Source: Candidatus Brocadiaceae bacterium (GTDB lineage: Bacteria > Planctomycetota > Brocadiia > SM23-32). Taken from it: DNA of 62,220 nt. Of the stretch, positions 39,605-47,828 are shown one piece after another. The stretch covers positions 1 through 62,220 of the forward strand of contig JAAYEJ010000051.1 in the NCBI GenBank assembly GCA_012728835.1, read 5' to 3'. Positions within the stretch are counted from its first letter, which is position 1. The number at the start of each line of letters is the position of its first letter. The notes under the pieces were generated by a model. The model did no database searches. It saw only the letters and a program-made list of their open reading frames with translations, and was not told the DNA's origin. Position numbers and translations under genes: made by a program.

Positions 39605-40507
39605 ATGCTCGCGTCACTGCCCGAAGGATACGGCCTGGCCGCCGAGTACCCCCGCGACCGGGGCGTCGAGCGGCACTCCGCCGTCGTATTCGCCGACGGC
39701 TTTGAGCGCTACCAGCCCGGGCCGCTGCCCGGAGGCTTCCGGAAGGCGCAGGAGAAGCTCTGGGACTCCTCCGGCGGCGCCTGTCGCGTCGCGGACGCGC
39801 CCGACGACGTGCACGGAGACGGCCAGGCGCTGGAGATGCGCATCCCGCGCCCCGGCGACGCCCCCGGCGGCGCCCACGTGCAGAAGTTCTTCGACCCGGG
39901 GTTCGACGCCCTGTTCCTGCGCTACTACGCCATGTTCGACGCGTCCAACGACCTCCACCACGGCGGCGCGCACAACGGCGGCGGCATCGCCGCCCGGGCG
40001 CCGGGCGTGCCGCAGGCCTGCCCGGGCATCCGGGCGGATGGTTCTGCCAAGTTCACGGTCGTCCTGGACACGTGGCGCAGCCGCCCCGAGGTCCCTTCGC
40101 CCGGCCCGCTGGTCACCTACGTCTACCACATGGATCAGGGCGGCCGCTGGGGCGACCAGTTCTTCCCGTCCGGCCGCGTCGTCCCCTCGCGCGCCCCCAT
40201 CTTCGGGGAGCACTTCGTCCCCCGGCCGGACTTCATCCCCGAGCAGGGGCGCTGGCACTGCTACGAGCTGATGGTGCACGCCAACGTGCCGGGCCGGCGC
40301 GACGGCCGCATCGCCTTCTGGGTGGACGGCCGACTGCTGGCCGACTTCCCCAACCTGCGTCTCCGCAACGTCTCATCCCTGAAGGCAAACCGCATCGACC
40401 TGGGTGTCTACACGCACAACTCCCGCACGGTCAGGGACGTTGTCATGCGCTTCGACGACGTCGTGGCGGCCACCGCCTACATCGGCCCGCAGGCCGACGT
40501 GCGGTAG
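39605..40507 (+). CDS. PL14-like jelly-roll protein
   Basis: The 300-residue protein resembles polysaccharide-lyase family 14-like jelly-roll domains: FDPGFDALFLRYYAMFD, then GGGIAARAPG, ELMVHANVPGRRDGRIAFWVDGRL with the usual W-CYE-M strand, and a final MRFDDVVAATAYIGP. No signal peptide is visible, so it may be cytosolic, or start elsewhere. Enzyme activity is unproven; it could bind a glycan. The start is the ATG at 39605. Confidence 0.55.
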   Translation: MLASLPEGYGLAAEYPRDRGVERHSAVVFADGFERYQPGPLPGGFRKAQEKLWDSSGGACRVADAPDDVHGDGQALEMRIPRPGDAPGGAHVQKFFDPGFDALFLRYYAMFDASNDLHHGGAHNGGGIAARAPGVPQACPGIRADGSAKFTVVLDTWRSRPEVPSPGPLVTYVYHMDQGGRWGDQFFPSGRVVPSRAPIFGEHFVPRPDFIPEQGRWHCYELMVHANVPGRRDGRIAFWVDGRLLADFPNLRLRNVSSLKANRIDLGVYTHNSRTVRDVVMRFDDVVAATAYIGPQADVR

Positions 40508-40537
40508 CGGCCGCCGGGCGCGCTCGGGCGCCGTCCG

Positions 40538-40567
40538 TTGCGGCTTGCGGCGGGGACGCGGTATCAT
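40538..40567 (+). promoter_or_regulatory. Predicted promoter of the DUF116-radical SAM pair
   Basis: TTGCGG (40538-40543), 18 bases, TATCAT (40562-40567), 62 bases before the DUF116 start. Confidence 0.5.
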
Positions 40568-40628
40568 GCGTCTTTCAGCGAGTCCGGCGCTGTCGGCCGG
40601 AGCGCGCGCCCTGCCGGAGTATGAACCG

Positions 40629-41150
40629 ATGAACAAACCACCGTCCGAAGTGGAGGCACTGGTTGCACGGCTGACCTCGGCGAACGGCCGGGACGAGGAC
40701 ATGGCCGAGACCCTGACCGCCATCGTGGCCGAGAAGAACCGGCGCTACTCCATGCGCTACCTGCGCACGCCCTATGCCGACCGACTGGTTCTGCTGCCGC
40801 AGTGCCTGCGCTCCACGGAGCACTGCCAGGCGACCGAGCACAGCAGCGACTACGTATGCGCGCGGTGCCGGGCGTGCAGGGTGGACGAGATACTGACCAT
40901 CGCCGGTAGCCTGGGCTACAAGGGCGTGCGGCTGCTCAAGGGCGGAAGCGCCGTGATGCGGGTGATCGAGGAGACCCGCCCGAAGGCGCTGCTGGCCGTC
41001 TGCTGCCCGATCGAGGCGGTGATGGGCGTCGTCGTGTGCGAGCGGCTCGGGGTGCCCGCCTTCTGCGTACCCCTGCTGCGGGCCGGGTGCTCGGACACCG
41101 ACGTGGACATGAACGATCTGCGTAGCGTCATGGAGGCCATAGTCACGTGA
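40629..41150 (+). CDS. DUF116 domain protein
   Basis: The 173-residue protein shows the DUF116 cysteine pattern: PQCLRSTEHCQA, then CARCRACRVDEI, followed by GYKGVRLLKGGSAVMRVIEETRPKALLAVCC and a C-terminal LLRAGCSDTDVD. The spaced cysteines suggest a metal or Fe-S site. The function of DUF116 is not established to my knowledge. The stop overlaps the start of the radical SAM gene by 4 bases (GTGA), a tight coupling that points to a shared pathway. The frame is open further upstream; ATG 40629 is chosen. Confidence 0.82.
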   Translation: MNKPPSEVEALVARLTSANGRDEDMAETLTAIVAEKNRRYSMRYLRTPYADRLVLLPQCLRSTEHCQATEHSSDYVCARCRACRVDEILTIAGSLGYKGVRLLKGGSAVMRVIEETRPKALLAVCCPIEAVMGVVVCERLGVPAFCVPLLRAGCSDTDVDMNDLRSVMEAIVT

Positions 41151-42268
41151 ACGACCGCTTCTTCCTCTGCTACTTCGAGACGACGCGCCGCTGCAATCTG
41201 CAATGCGCCTACTGCATGGCCCGCCCGGAGACGCCGCCCGAGGGGCGCGAGCTGACCACCGAGGAGGCCAAGACCCTGGTTCTGGACGAACTGGCCAAGG
41301 TCTCGTCCAACGTCGCGGTCGCCTTCTCCGGCGGGGAACACCTTCTGCGCCCGGACGCCTACGAGCTGCTCGCCTACGCTGCGCAGCTCGGTATCTGGAG
41401 CTTCGTCAACACGAACGGGAAGGTGCTCGTTGAAACGGACGCGATCCGCCGGTCCGTCGAGGCGACCGGCGGGAAGGTCGTCTTCGCCCTGCCCCTGAAC
41501 TCGCTGGACGTGGACACGAACCGGGCCACCCGCGACGACGGCCCGTCCACCGTGCTGGAGGCCGCCGAGCGGTGCCGTGAGGAAGGGGCGGACTACTTTG
41601 CGCTGGTCACCGTCTCGCGACAGAACCTGGACAGCCTGGACCGCACCATGCGCTTCCTGAAGCTGGCCGGGGTGCCCGTGCTTCGGGCTCCCTTCGTGCC
41701 CAGGGGGGCCGGCGCGCAGTTCCGCGAGCTGCTCTTCGACTCGGACGACATGCGCGGCGTCATCCACCCCGCCCTGACGGACAACCCCCTGGCCTACATC
41801 TCCTTCACCCCGTTCTTCGCCGCCCCGGAATCGCTGGAGGACCACTGGGCGAGGTCCAACGTGCGAATCTCGGGCCTTGGCTGCCAGGCCGGGCGGAGCT
41901 TCGCCGCCGTCGGCGCGGAAGGCGGGGTGGCCCCCTGTGTCCAACTGCTCGACAGCGGCGCCGTGTGCGGCAACGTGCGCCAGGCTCCGCTGGCCGAGAC
42001 CATCCTCTCCTCGCCGACCTTCACAGCCCTGCGGGACAGAGGCAACCTGAAGGGGAAATGCGGCCGATGCCGCTACCGGGATGCCTGCGGAGGCTGCCGC
42101 GCACTCGCCTACTACCACAACGGCGACATCCTGGCGGAAGACCCCACGTGCTTCTTCGAACCGCAGGATGAGCAGACGCGCTGCGACCTCGAGGAGTACC
42201 AGACGGCGCAGGTTGCGCAGTTCGTCCAGTCGCTGCGCCGCCTCGAACCGTGGAAATCGATGTTCTGA
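41147..42268 (+). CDS. Radical SAM protein with SPASM-like C-terminus
   Basis: The radical SAM cluster motif is CNLQCAYC (C16, C20, C23), and GGE appears as FSGGEHLL. The C-terminal SPASM-type region has cysteines at GCQAG, PCVQL, VCGN, and CGRCRYRDACGGCRAL, then DPTCF, which could bind two extra Fe-S clusters. Radical SAM/SPASM enzymes modify peptides, make cofactors or act in haem biosynthesis (AhbC/D, PqqE). No candidate peptide substrate could be seen nearby. GTG 41147 overlaps DUF116. Confidence 0.85.
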   Translation: MNDRFFLCYFETTRRCNLQCAYCMARPETPPEGRELTTEEAKTLVLDELAKVSSNVAVAFSGGEHLLRPDAYELLAYAAQLGIWSFVNTNGKVLVETDAIRRSVEATGGKVVFALPLNSLDVDTNRATRDDGPSTVLEAAERCREEGADYFALVTVSRQNLDSLDRTMRFLKLAGVPVLRAPFVPRGAGAQFRELLFDSDDMRGVIHPALTDNPLAYISFTPFFAAPESLEDHWARSNVRISGLGCQAGRSFAAVGAEGGVAPCVQLLDSGAVCGNVRQAPLAETILSSPTFTALRDRGNLKGKCGRCRYRDACGGCRALAYYHNGDILAEDPTCFFEPQDEQTRCDLEEYQTAQVAQFVQSLRRLEPWKSMF

Positions 42269-42454
42269 CCCGCCGTGCACGCGCGCCCGGTTGCCCGCCC
42301 ATGGGCCGAGGGTGTCATGCACGGTCCCTCAATTGCCCCCTTGACGGTGCCGCCCGACGGCGGTATCGTCAAGGAGGATGCAACGGGAGCACGCGGGGGC
42401 TCGCGCCGTTCTGCGGCCCGCCCTTTCAGACTGCGCGGTCAGGGACGGAGCGCC

Positions 42455-43573
42455 ATGCAGTATGTATGGCCGGAAGAGCCGGAGGAAGGGCTGGCCGCGC
42501 ACGACGTGCGCGATCTGATCGTCGCGGGCGTCATGCTCGTAGCGCTGGCGGCCACGGAGCTGCACAGCTACCTGCTCTTCCACGGCCTGGCCGAGACGTT
42601 CAGCATCGTCATCGCCTGCGCGATCTTCATCGTCGCCTGGAACACGCGGCGCTTCACGCCCAACAGCTACTTCCTCCTCCTGGGCATCGCCTACGTGTTC
42701 GTGGCGCTTCTGGATGCCCTCCACATGCTCATCTACGAGGGCATGGGCGTCCTGGCGACCCCCAACGCGGACTACCCGGTGCAGTTGTGGATCGGCGCGC
42801 GGTTCATGCAGAGCGTCTCGCTGCTGCTCTTCGTCGCCTTCCTGGACATGCGGGTGCGGGCCAACGTCGTGGTGCCGCTGTATGCGCTCACCACGGCGGT
42901 GTTCCTTCTGTCCGTCTTCTACTGGGACGTCTTCCCCGACTGCTACGTGGCCGGGCAGGGCCTGACGCGGTTCAAGCGGTTCGCCGAGTATGCCATCTGC
43001 GTGCTCCTGCTGGCGTCCATGGTCTGGCTGTATCGCCGGCGTCGGCACCTGGACCGCCGGGTGATGCAGTTGCTGCTGCTGTCGATCGGCGCAACGGTCC
43101 TCTCGGAACTATCGTTCGCCCACTACCACCACCTCTACGGCTGGCAGAACAAGCTGGGGCACCTCCTGAAGATCGTGTCCTTCTACCTGGCCTACAAGGC
43201 GGTGATCGAACGGACGCTGGTGGCGCCCTACGCCACGCTGTTCCGGGATCTGCGCAGCACGCAGGAGTCGTTGCGCGTCAGCGGCGTGCGCTTTCGCCGG
43301 CTGGTCGAGGAGGTGGGCGCGGGCATCCTGGTGATCGGCCGCACCGGCGAGGTGCGCTACATCAACCCGGCTGCCGAAGCCCTTCTGGGCATGAAGGCGA
43401 GCGAGGTCCAGGACAGACCGTTCGTCTTCCCCGCCGTCGCCGGCCGAACCGCCGAGATCCGCGTCGAGCGGGCCGACAGGCCGCCGGTTACCGCACGGAT
43501 GCGGACCGTGCAGACGTCGTGGGAGGGCGAGCCCTGCCGGCTCGTGTCGCTGCACCGCGTCGAGGAGGACTGA
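42455..43573 (+). CDS. MASE3-type membrane sensor with PAS domain
   Basis: The N-terminal 230 residues form seven or eight membrane helices in the MASE3 pattern (from LIVAGVMLVALAATELHSYLLFHGLAETFSIVI to YLAYKAVIERT), with the characteristic FYLAYKAVIE end. A PAS domain follows (about residues 275-370; GILVIGRTGEVRYINPAAEALLGM). The protein stops after it, with no kinase, GGDEF or phosphatase domain. The 372-residue start at ATG 42455 follows GGACGGAG. Either the output domain was lost or the PAS signals to a partner. Confidence 0.78.
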   Translation: MQYVWPEEPEEGLAAHDVRDLIVAGVMLVALAATELHSYLLFHGLAETFSIVIACAIFIVAWNTRRFTPNSYFLLLGIAYVFVALLDALHMLIYEGMGVLATPNADYPVQLWIGARFMQSVSLLLFVAFLDMRVRANVVVPLYALTTAVFLLSVFYWDVFPDCYVAGQGLTRFKRFAEYAICVLLLASMVWLYRRRRHLDRRVMQLLLLSIGATVLSELSFAHYHHLYGWQNKLGHLLKIVSFYLAYKAVIERTLVAPYATLFRDLRSTQESLRVSGVRFRRLVEEVGAGILVIGRTGEVRYINPAAEALLGMKASEVQDRPFVFPAVAGRTAEIRVERADRPPVTARMRTVQTSWEGEPCRLVSLHRVEED

Positions 43574-43601
43574 GGCGCGGGGACGGCGCGCCGGCGCTCG
43601 C

Positions 43602-44333
43602 CTACCGGCGCAGGGTCCACTCGTCGTTCCGGTACCGGGCCTCGGCCAGGGACTCGACCTCGCGCCGCATGTCCCCCCGGACCTCGAACGGCGGCTGCGC
43701 CCGAGCCGCCTCGAAGGCGACCGCCAGGGCCGCACACAGAGCGGCCGCGCCGCAGGGCAGGTTGGCCACGAAGGCGCCGTGCGGGCGGCCCCCCCGGTAC
43801 TCCGGCCGGGCCTCCGGCTCCCGAAGGTACCGCGACAGGTCGGCGATCCGCAGGCCGTAGAGCAGTGTCCCGTGGTGCAGGACGAAGCGACGGCCGCGCT
43901 TCTGGGCGCTGCCGCCGACCTTCCGCCCGTCCACGGCCAGGTCCGACAGCCCCGCCCGGCCACAGCGGGGGCACTGCGGTGCCAGGGCGGCCGCCAGACG
44001 CCCCACAATCCAGTCGTAGGAGGCGTGCACGCCCCGGAGGGCGGGCCGTGCCTCGGTGTCGAGCGTCACGGAGTAGTTCAGGCAGCCCGGGCCGATCAGG
44101 ACGGTGCCGCCGCCGGAAGCGCGCCGGAGGACCGGCACGCCGTCGCGCCGGCACGCGTCCGTGTGCACGTCGCGCACGCAGCGCGAGGAGACGCCCAGGA
44201 CCACGGCGGGCCGATGGACCTCGTAAACGCGCAGGCACTCGCCGAGGCGGCCGGATTCGGCCCACCGGAGCGTCATCTCGTCGCAGGCCAGGTGGCCGGC
44301 GGGATCGTCGGCATCGAACCGCAGGGGGAGCAT
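43602..44333 (-). CDS. Lipoate-protein ligase A-like (biotin/lipoate ligase family)
   Basis: The 243-residue protein has the lipoate-ligase pattern: RPAVVLGVS, RRASGGGTVLIGPGCLNYSV, and the ligase lysine motif GRKVGGSAQKR. It likely attaches or transfers lipoate (or octanoate) to GcvH. Its ATG overlaps the gcvPB stop (TGATG), so it is coupled to the glycine decarboxylase genes, which fits lipoylation of the H protein encoded upstream. LipB- or LplA-like specificity cannot be told; no lipA is in the window. Confidence 0.82.
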   Translation of the reverse strand: MLPLRFDADDPAGHLACDEMTLRWAESGRLGECLRVYEVHRPAVVLGVSSRCVRDVHTDACRRDGVPVLRRASGGGTVLIGPGCLNYSVTLDTEARPALRGVHASYDWIVGRLAAALAPQCPRCGRAGLSDLAVDGRKVGGSAQKRGRRFVLHHGTLLYGLRIADLSRYLREPEARPEYRGGRPHGAFVANLPCGAAALCAALAVAFEAARAQPPFEVRGDMRREVESLAEARYRNDEWTLRR

Positions 44334-45805
44334 CAGCCGCCGTTCTCGGCCGGAACGGGGGGCACGTAGCAGAGGTCCGGCTTCCGGGCGGCCGCCACCT
44401 CATCGAGCCGTCCCACGGGCGTTGTCGTCGGGCACCGGTGCAGGCTGTCCGGATCGCGCCGGGCCGTCTCGGCGATCTCGATCATGGCATCGGCGAAGGC
44501 GTCGAGCGTCTCACGGCTCTCGCACTCGGTGGGCTCGATCATCAGCGCCTCGGGCACGGTCAGCGGGAAGTAGACCGTTGGGGCATGGAATCCCCTGTCC
44601 AGAAGGGCCTTGGCCACGTCGAGCGCCCGGACCCCGCCGGCGGCCTGCCGCGACGCGCTGAGCACGAACTCGTGCATGCACGTGCGGTCGAAGGGCAGAT
44701 CGTAGTGCGCGCGCAGGCGGGTGCGCAGGTAGTTGGCGTTCAGGACGGCGTTCTCGGCGACGCGGGCCAGCCCCTCGCCGCCGAGTGCGAGGATGTAGGC
44801 GTATGCGCGCAGCACGACGCCGAAGTTGCCGTAGAACGGCGCGAGTTGACCGATCGAGTCCGGCCGGTCGACCGCCAGCGCGAACGTGCCGTCCGGGCGC
44901 CTCTCCACGGCGGGCGTGGGCAGGAAGCGCCGCAGGCGCTCCACAACGCCGACCGGCCCGGCGCCCGGCCCGCCGCCGCCGTGCGGCGTGCCGAACGTCT
45001 TGTGCAGGTTCAGGTGCACGAGGTCGAAGCCCACGTCGCCCGGCCGCACGCGCCCCAGGATGGCGTTCAGGTTGGCGCCGTCGTAGTAGACGAGGCCGTC
45101 CACCGCATGGACGGCGTCGGCGATCCGCCGCACGTTCGGGTTGAACAGGCCCAGGGTGTTGGGGCAGGTCAGCATGAGGGCGGCCGTCTCGTCGTCGACG
45201 AGTTCGCGCACCCCGTCCGCATCGAGCACGCCGCTGTCGTCGGTCGGCGCAACGACGACGTCGAAGCCGGCCAGGGCGGCGCTGGCGGGGTTCGTGCCGT
45301 GCGCCGAGTCCGGGATCAGCACCTTCGTCTTCCGGTTGCCGCGCGCCCGGTGGTAGGCGGCGACGATCATCGCGCCGGTCAGTTCGCCGTGAGCGCCCGC
45401 CATCGGCTGCATGGTGAACTCGGCCATGCCGGTGATCTCGCAGAGCAGCTCCCCTGCGTCGTGAAGGACCTGCAGCGCGCCCTGCGTGCGGGACTCGCCG
45501 CCGGGCAGTTGGGCCAGCAGGGGATGCAGTTGCGCGAACCCGTCCAGCCGCGCCACGTCTTCCAGGATGCGCGGGTTGTACTTCATCGTGCACGAGCCGA
45601 GCGGGTAGAAGTTCGTGTCCACGCAGAAGTTGCGCTGAGAAAGCCGCGTGAAATGCCGCACGGCGTCCAGCTCGGAGACCTCCGCCAGGGCGGCGTCCTC
45701 TGCGCGGAGGCACCCGGGGGGCAGTGCGGCCTCCTCGGGCACGTCTCGGGACGGCAGTCGGTGGGCGCGACGTCCGGCGACGCTCTGCTCGTAGATCAGC
45801 CTCAT
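44333..45805 (-). CDS. gcvPB: Glycine dehydrogenase (decarboxylating) subunit 2
   Basis: The P protein decarboxylates glycine and passes the aminomethyl group to lipoyl-GcvH. This 490-residue beta subunit carries the PLP lysine in LHLNLHKTFGTPHGGGGPG, and PMAGAHGELTGAMI and IPDSAHGTNPASA are family blocks. It starts at ATG 45805 with GAGGAGGTG upstream and overlaps the gcvPA stop by 1 base. Subunit 1 is encoded immediately before it; the split form is typical of many bacteria and archaea. Confidence 0.95.
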   Translation of the reverse strand: MRLIYEQSVAGRRAHRLPSRDVPEEAALPPGCLRAEDAALAEVSELDAVRHFTRLSQRNFCVDTNFYPLGSCTMKYNPRILEDVARLDGFAQLHPLLAQLPGGESRTQGALQVLHDAGELLCEITGMAEFTMQPMAGAHGELTGAMIVAAYHRARGNRKTKVLIPDSAHGTNPASAALAGFDVVVAPTDDSGVLDADGVRELVDDETAALMLTCPNTLGLFNPNVRRIADAVHAVDGLVYYDGANLNAILGRVRPGDVGFDLVHLNLHKTFGTPHGGGGPGAGPVGVVERLRRFLPTPAVERRPDGTFALAVDRPDSIGQLAPFYGNFGVVLRAYAYILALGGEGLARVAENAVLNANYLRTRLRAHYDLPFDRTCMHEFVLSASRQAAGGVRALDVAKALLDRGFHAPTVYFPLTVPEALMIEPTECESRETLDAFADAMIEIAETARRDPDSLHRCPTTTPVGRLDEVAAARKPDLCYVPPVPAENGG

Positions 45806-47136
45806 CACAGCACCTCCTCGAACGCCTGCGCAAGGGAGTCGATCTGGCGTTTGCTGCGCCGTTCGGTCACCGCAACCAGCAGGAGGCGTTCCATGCCGTC
45901 GTAGTAGCGTCCGAGCGGCAGCCCGGCCGCGCAGCCGGCCTCCAGCATCCGGCCGGCGACCTCGGCGGCGTTCTCGGGCAGTTCGCAGACGAACTCGTTG
46001 AACGTGGGGCCGCCGGCGACGACGCGCAGCCCGGGCACGCCGTCGAGCCGCCGGCGGGCGTAGGCCGCCTTGTCGGCGCAGAGCCGGGCGAGGTCCTTGA
46101 GCCCCTGTCGGCCCATCAGTGTCAGGTAGATCAGCGACCCCAGCGCGCAGAGGGCCTCGTTCGTGCAGATGTTGCTGGTTGCCCGCTCGCGCCGGATGTG
46201 CTGCTCGCGCGTCTGCAGGGTCAGGACGAACCCGCGCCGCCCGCGCGAGTCGGCCGTCCGGCCCACGAGCCGGCCCGGCATCTGGCGCACGTGCCGCTGC
46301 CGCGTGGCCATGAAACCGAGGTACGGGCCGCCGAAGGAGAGCGGCAGGCCCAGGCTCTGCCCTTCGCCCGTGACGATGTCCGCACCCATCTCGCCGGGCG
46401 TCTTCAGAAGGCCCAGGGACACGGGGTAGCAGCCCATGAGCGCCAGGGCGCCGCACTCGTGGGCTGCCTCCACGACGTCGGACAGGTCGTCGACGCCGCC
46501 GAAGAAGTCGGGGTTCTGCAGGACCACGGCGGCCGTCTCGCCGTCCAGTCGGGCGCGCACGGCGGCGCGGTCGGTCGGCCCCGGGTGCGGCGGCAGGTCC
46601 ACCAGATCGACCGGCAGGTTGCGGGTGTAGGCGGCGAGCATGCGGCGGTAGATGGGGTTGACGCCGCCGGCCAGGACGACGCGGCTGCGGCCCGTCGTGC
46701 GCAACGCCATCATGACGGCCTCGCAGAGCGCCGTGCCGCCGTCGTAGAGGCTGGCGTTGGCCACCTCCATGCCGGTCAGGCGGCAGATGGCCGTCTGGTA
46801 CTCGTAGATGGCCTGGAGCGTCCCCTGGGACACCTCGGGCTGGTAGGGCGTGTAGGGGGTGTAGAGTTCCCCGCGCCGCAGCAGCGCGTCGACGGCGGCC
46901 GGCACGTAGTGGTCGTAGAACCCGCCGCCCAGGAAGACGGCCAGGCCGGTGTCGTTCTGCTCGGCCAGGTCGCGCAGGTGCGCACGCACGTCCATCTCCG
47001 AACGCCCGGCGGGCAGGCGGAAGCTGCGGGCGCGCAGTTCGGAGGGGATGTCCGCAAAGAGGTCCTCCATGCTCTCGACGTCGATGGCGGCGAGCATCCT
47101 CCGCCGGTCCTCGTCCGTGTTGCTGATGTAGGGCAT
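45805..47136 (-). CDS. gcvPA: Glycine dehydrogenase (decarboxylating) subunit 1
   Basis: The 443-residue alpha subunit begins MPYISNTDEDRRRML, the usual start of split GcvPA. FLGGGFYDHYVPAAVD, ELYTPYTPYQPEVSQGTLQAIYEYQT and ANASLYDGGTALCEA are conserved, as is TSNICTNEALCAL. It forms the heterodimer with GcvPB, to which it is joined by a 1-base overlap. It lies 23 bases after gcvH. Confidence 0.95.
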   Translation of the reverse strand: MPYISNTDEDRRRMLAAIDVESMEDLFADIPSELRARSFRLPAGRSEMDVRAHLRDLAEQNDTGLAVFLGGGFYDHYVPAAVDALLRRGELYTPYTPYQPEVSQGTLQAIYEYQTAICRLTGMEVANASLYDGGTALCEAVMMALRTTGRSRVVLAGGVNPIYRRMLAAYTRNLPVDLVDLPPHPGPTDRAAVRARLDGETAAVVLQNPDFFGGVDDLSDVVEAAHECGALALMGCYPVSLGLLKTPGEMGADIVTGEGQSLGLPLSFGGPYLGFMATRQRHVRQMPGRLVGRTADSRGRRGFVLTLQTREQHIRRERATSNICTNEALCALGSLIYLTLMGRQGLKDLARLCADKAAYARRRLDGVPGLRVVAGGPTFNEFVCELPENAAEVAGRMLEAGCAAGLPLGRYYDGMERLLLVAVTERRSKRQIDSLAQAFEEVL

Positions 47137-47142
47137 GACGAT

Positions 47143-47160
47143 GGGCGCCCGTGGGCGCCC
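47143..47160. repeat. Doubled GGGCGCCC palindrome in the gcvH-gcvPA junction
   Basis: GGGCGCCC GT GGGCGCCC (47143-47160) is a palindrome doubled head to tail, able to form an extended hairpin right at the gcvH 3' end. It could slow ribosomes or protect mRNA ends. Confidence 0.5.
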
Positions 47161-47543
47161 TACTCCTCCTCACTCAGGAAGGCCTCGTACTCGGCGGCCG
47201 TGAGCAGCCCCTCGGCCTGGGCCGGATCGGCGACCGACACGCGGATCAGCCATCCGTTGCCGAAGGGATCGGCGTTGACGAGTTCGGGCTCGGACTCGAG
47301 TGCGTCATTGGCCGCGACCACCTCGCCGTCGAGCGGGGCGTTCAGATCGCTGACGGCCTTGACGGACTCGATCGACCCGAACGGCTGTCCGGACCGGAGC
47401 TTCTGCCCCGGGACGGGCAGTTCCACGAACGTCACGTCGCCGAGCTGCTCGGCCGCATGCTCCGTGATGCCGACCAGCGCGTCGTGTCCCTCGATCCTGA
47501 TCCATTCATGGCTGCGCGTGTAACGACGGTCGTCGGGTGCCAT
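47160..47543 (-). CDS. gcvH: Glycine cleavage system H protein
   Basis: GcvH is the lipoyl carrier shuttling the aminomethyl intermediate. The 127-residue protein has YTRSHEWIR at the start, VGITEHAAEQLGDVTFVELP, and the lipoyl lysine in SIESVKAVSDL followed by PLDGEVVAANDAL; LRSGQPF marks the barrel. ATG 47543 follows AGAAGGAGGC; the longer frame to 47672 includes promoter sequence and is rejected. gcvT (aminomethyltransferase) is not in the window. Confidence 0.96.
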   Translation of the reverse strand: MAPDDRRYTRSHEWIRIEGHDALVGITEHAAEQLGDVTFVELPVPGQKLRSGQPFGSIESVKAVSDLNAPLDGEVVAANDALESEPELVNADPFGNGWLIRVSVADPAQAEGLLTAAEYEAFLSEEE

Positions 47544-47643
47544 CTTGCCTCCTTCTGCCTGGTTGTCGGGTCGGTCCCACGAAGACACCTGCGCCGAGAG
47601 GCGGGCGGGTGCGGCATGCGGGGGACACGGCGGACGCCTCCTA

Positions 47644-47672
47644 TTTGTAAACAAAGGGCTGCGTGCTGTCAA
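47644..47672 (-). promoter_or_regulatory. Predicted promoter of the gcvH-gcvPA-gcvPB-lplA operon
   Basis: Minus-strand TTGACA (47672-47667), 17 bases, TACAAA (47649-47644). The 100-base leader shows no obvious glycine-riboswitch core. Confidence 0.65.
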
Positions 47673-47698
47673 GCAAGCGCCGGCGCACGCACGCGCGG

Positions 47699-47727
47699 TT
47701 GCGCCCGGCCCGGCCCTCTGCTATAAA
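47699..47727 (+). promoter_or_regulatory. Predicted promoter of the secA-like gene
   Basis: TTGCGC (47699-47704), 17 bases, TATAAA (47722-47727), divergent from the gcv promoter. The 47544-47828 stretch otherwise contains only leaders. Confidence 0.6.
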
Positions 47728-47828
47728 GGTCCCTGCGGACGAACCGCCCGGGGTGCACGCCGGAGGCCGCGTGCCGCTTCCGTTCCGCGCGGCGCGCATC
47801 CGCCGCCCGACGCCCTGCATCGGTAGCC

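Noticed and set aside
47544-47640. Possible glycine riboswitch ahead of gcvH
   Set aside because: The leader lacks the conserved glycine-aptamer core, and no tandem structure is evident.
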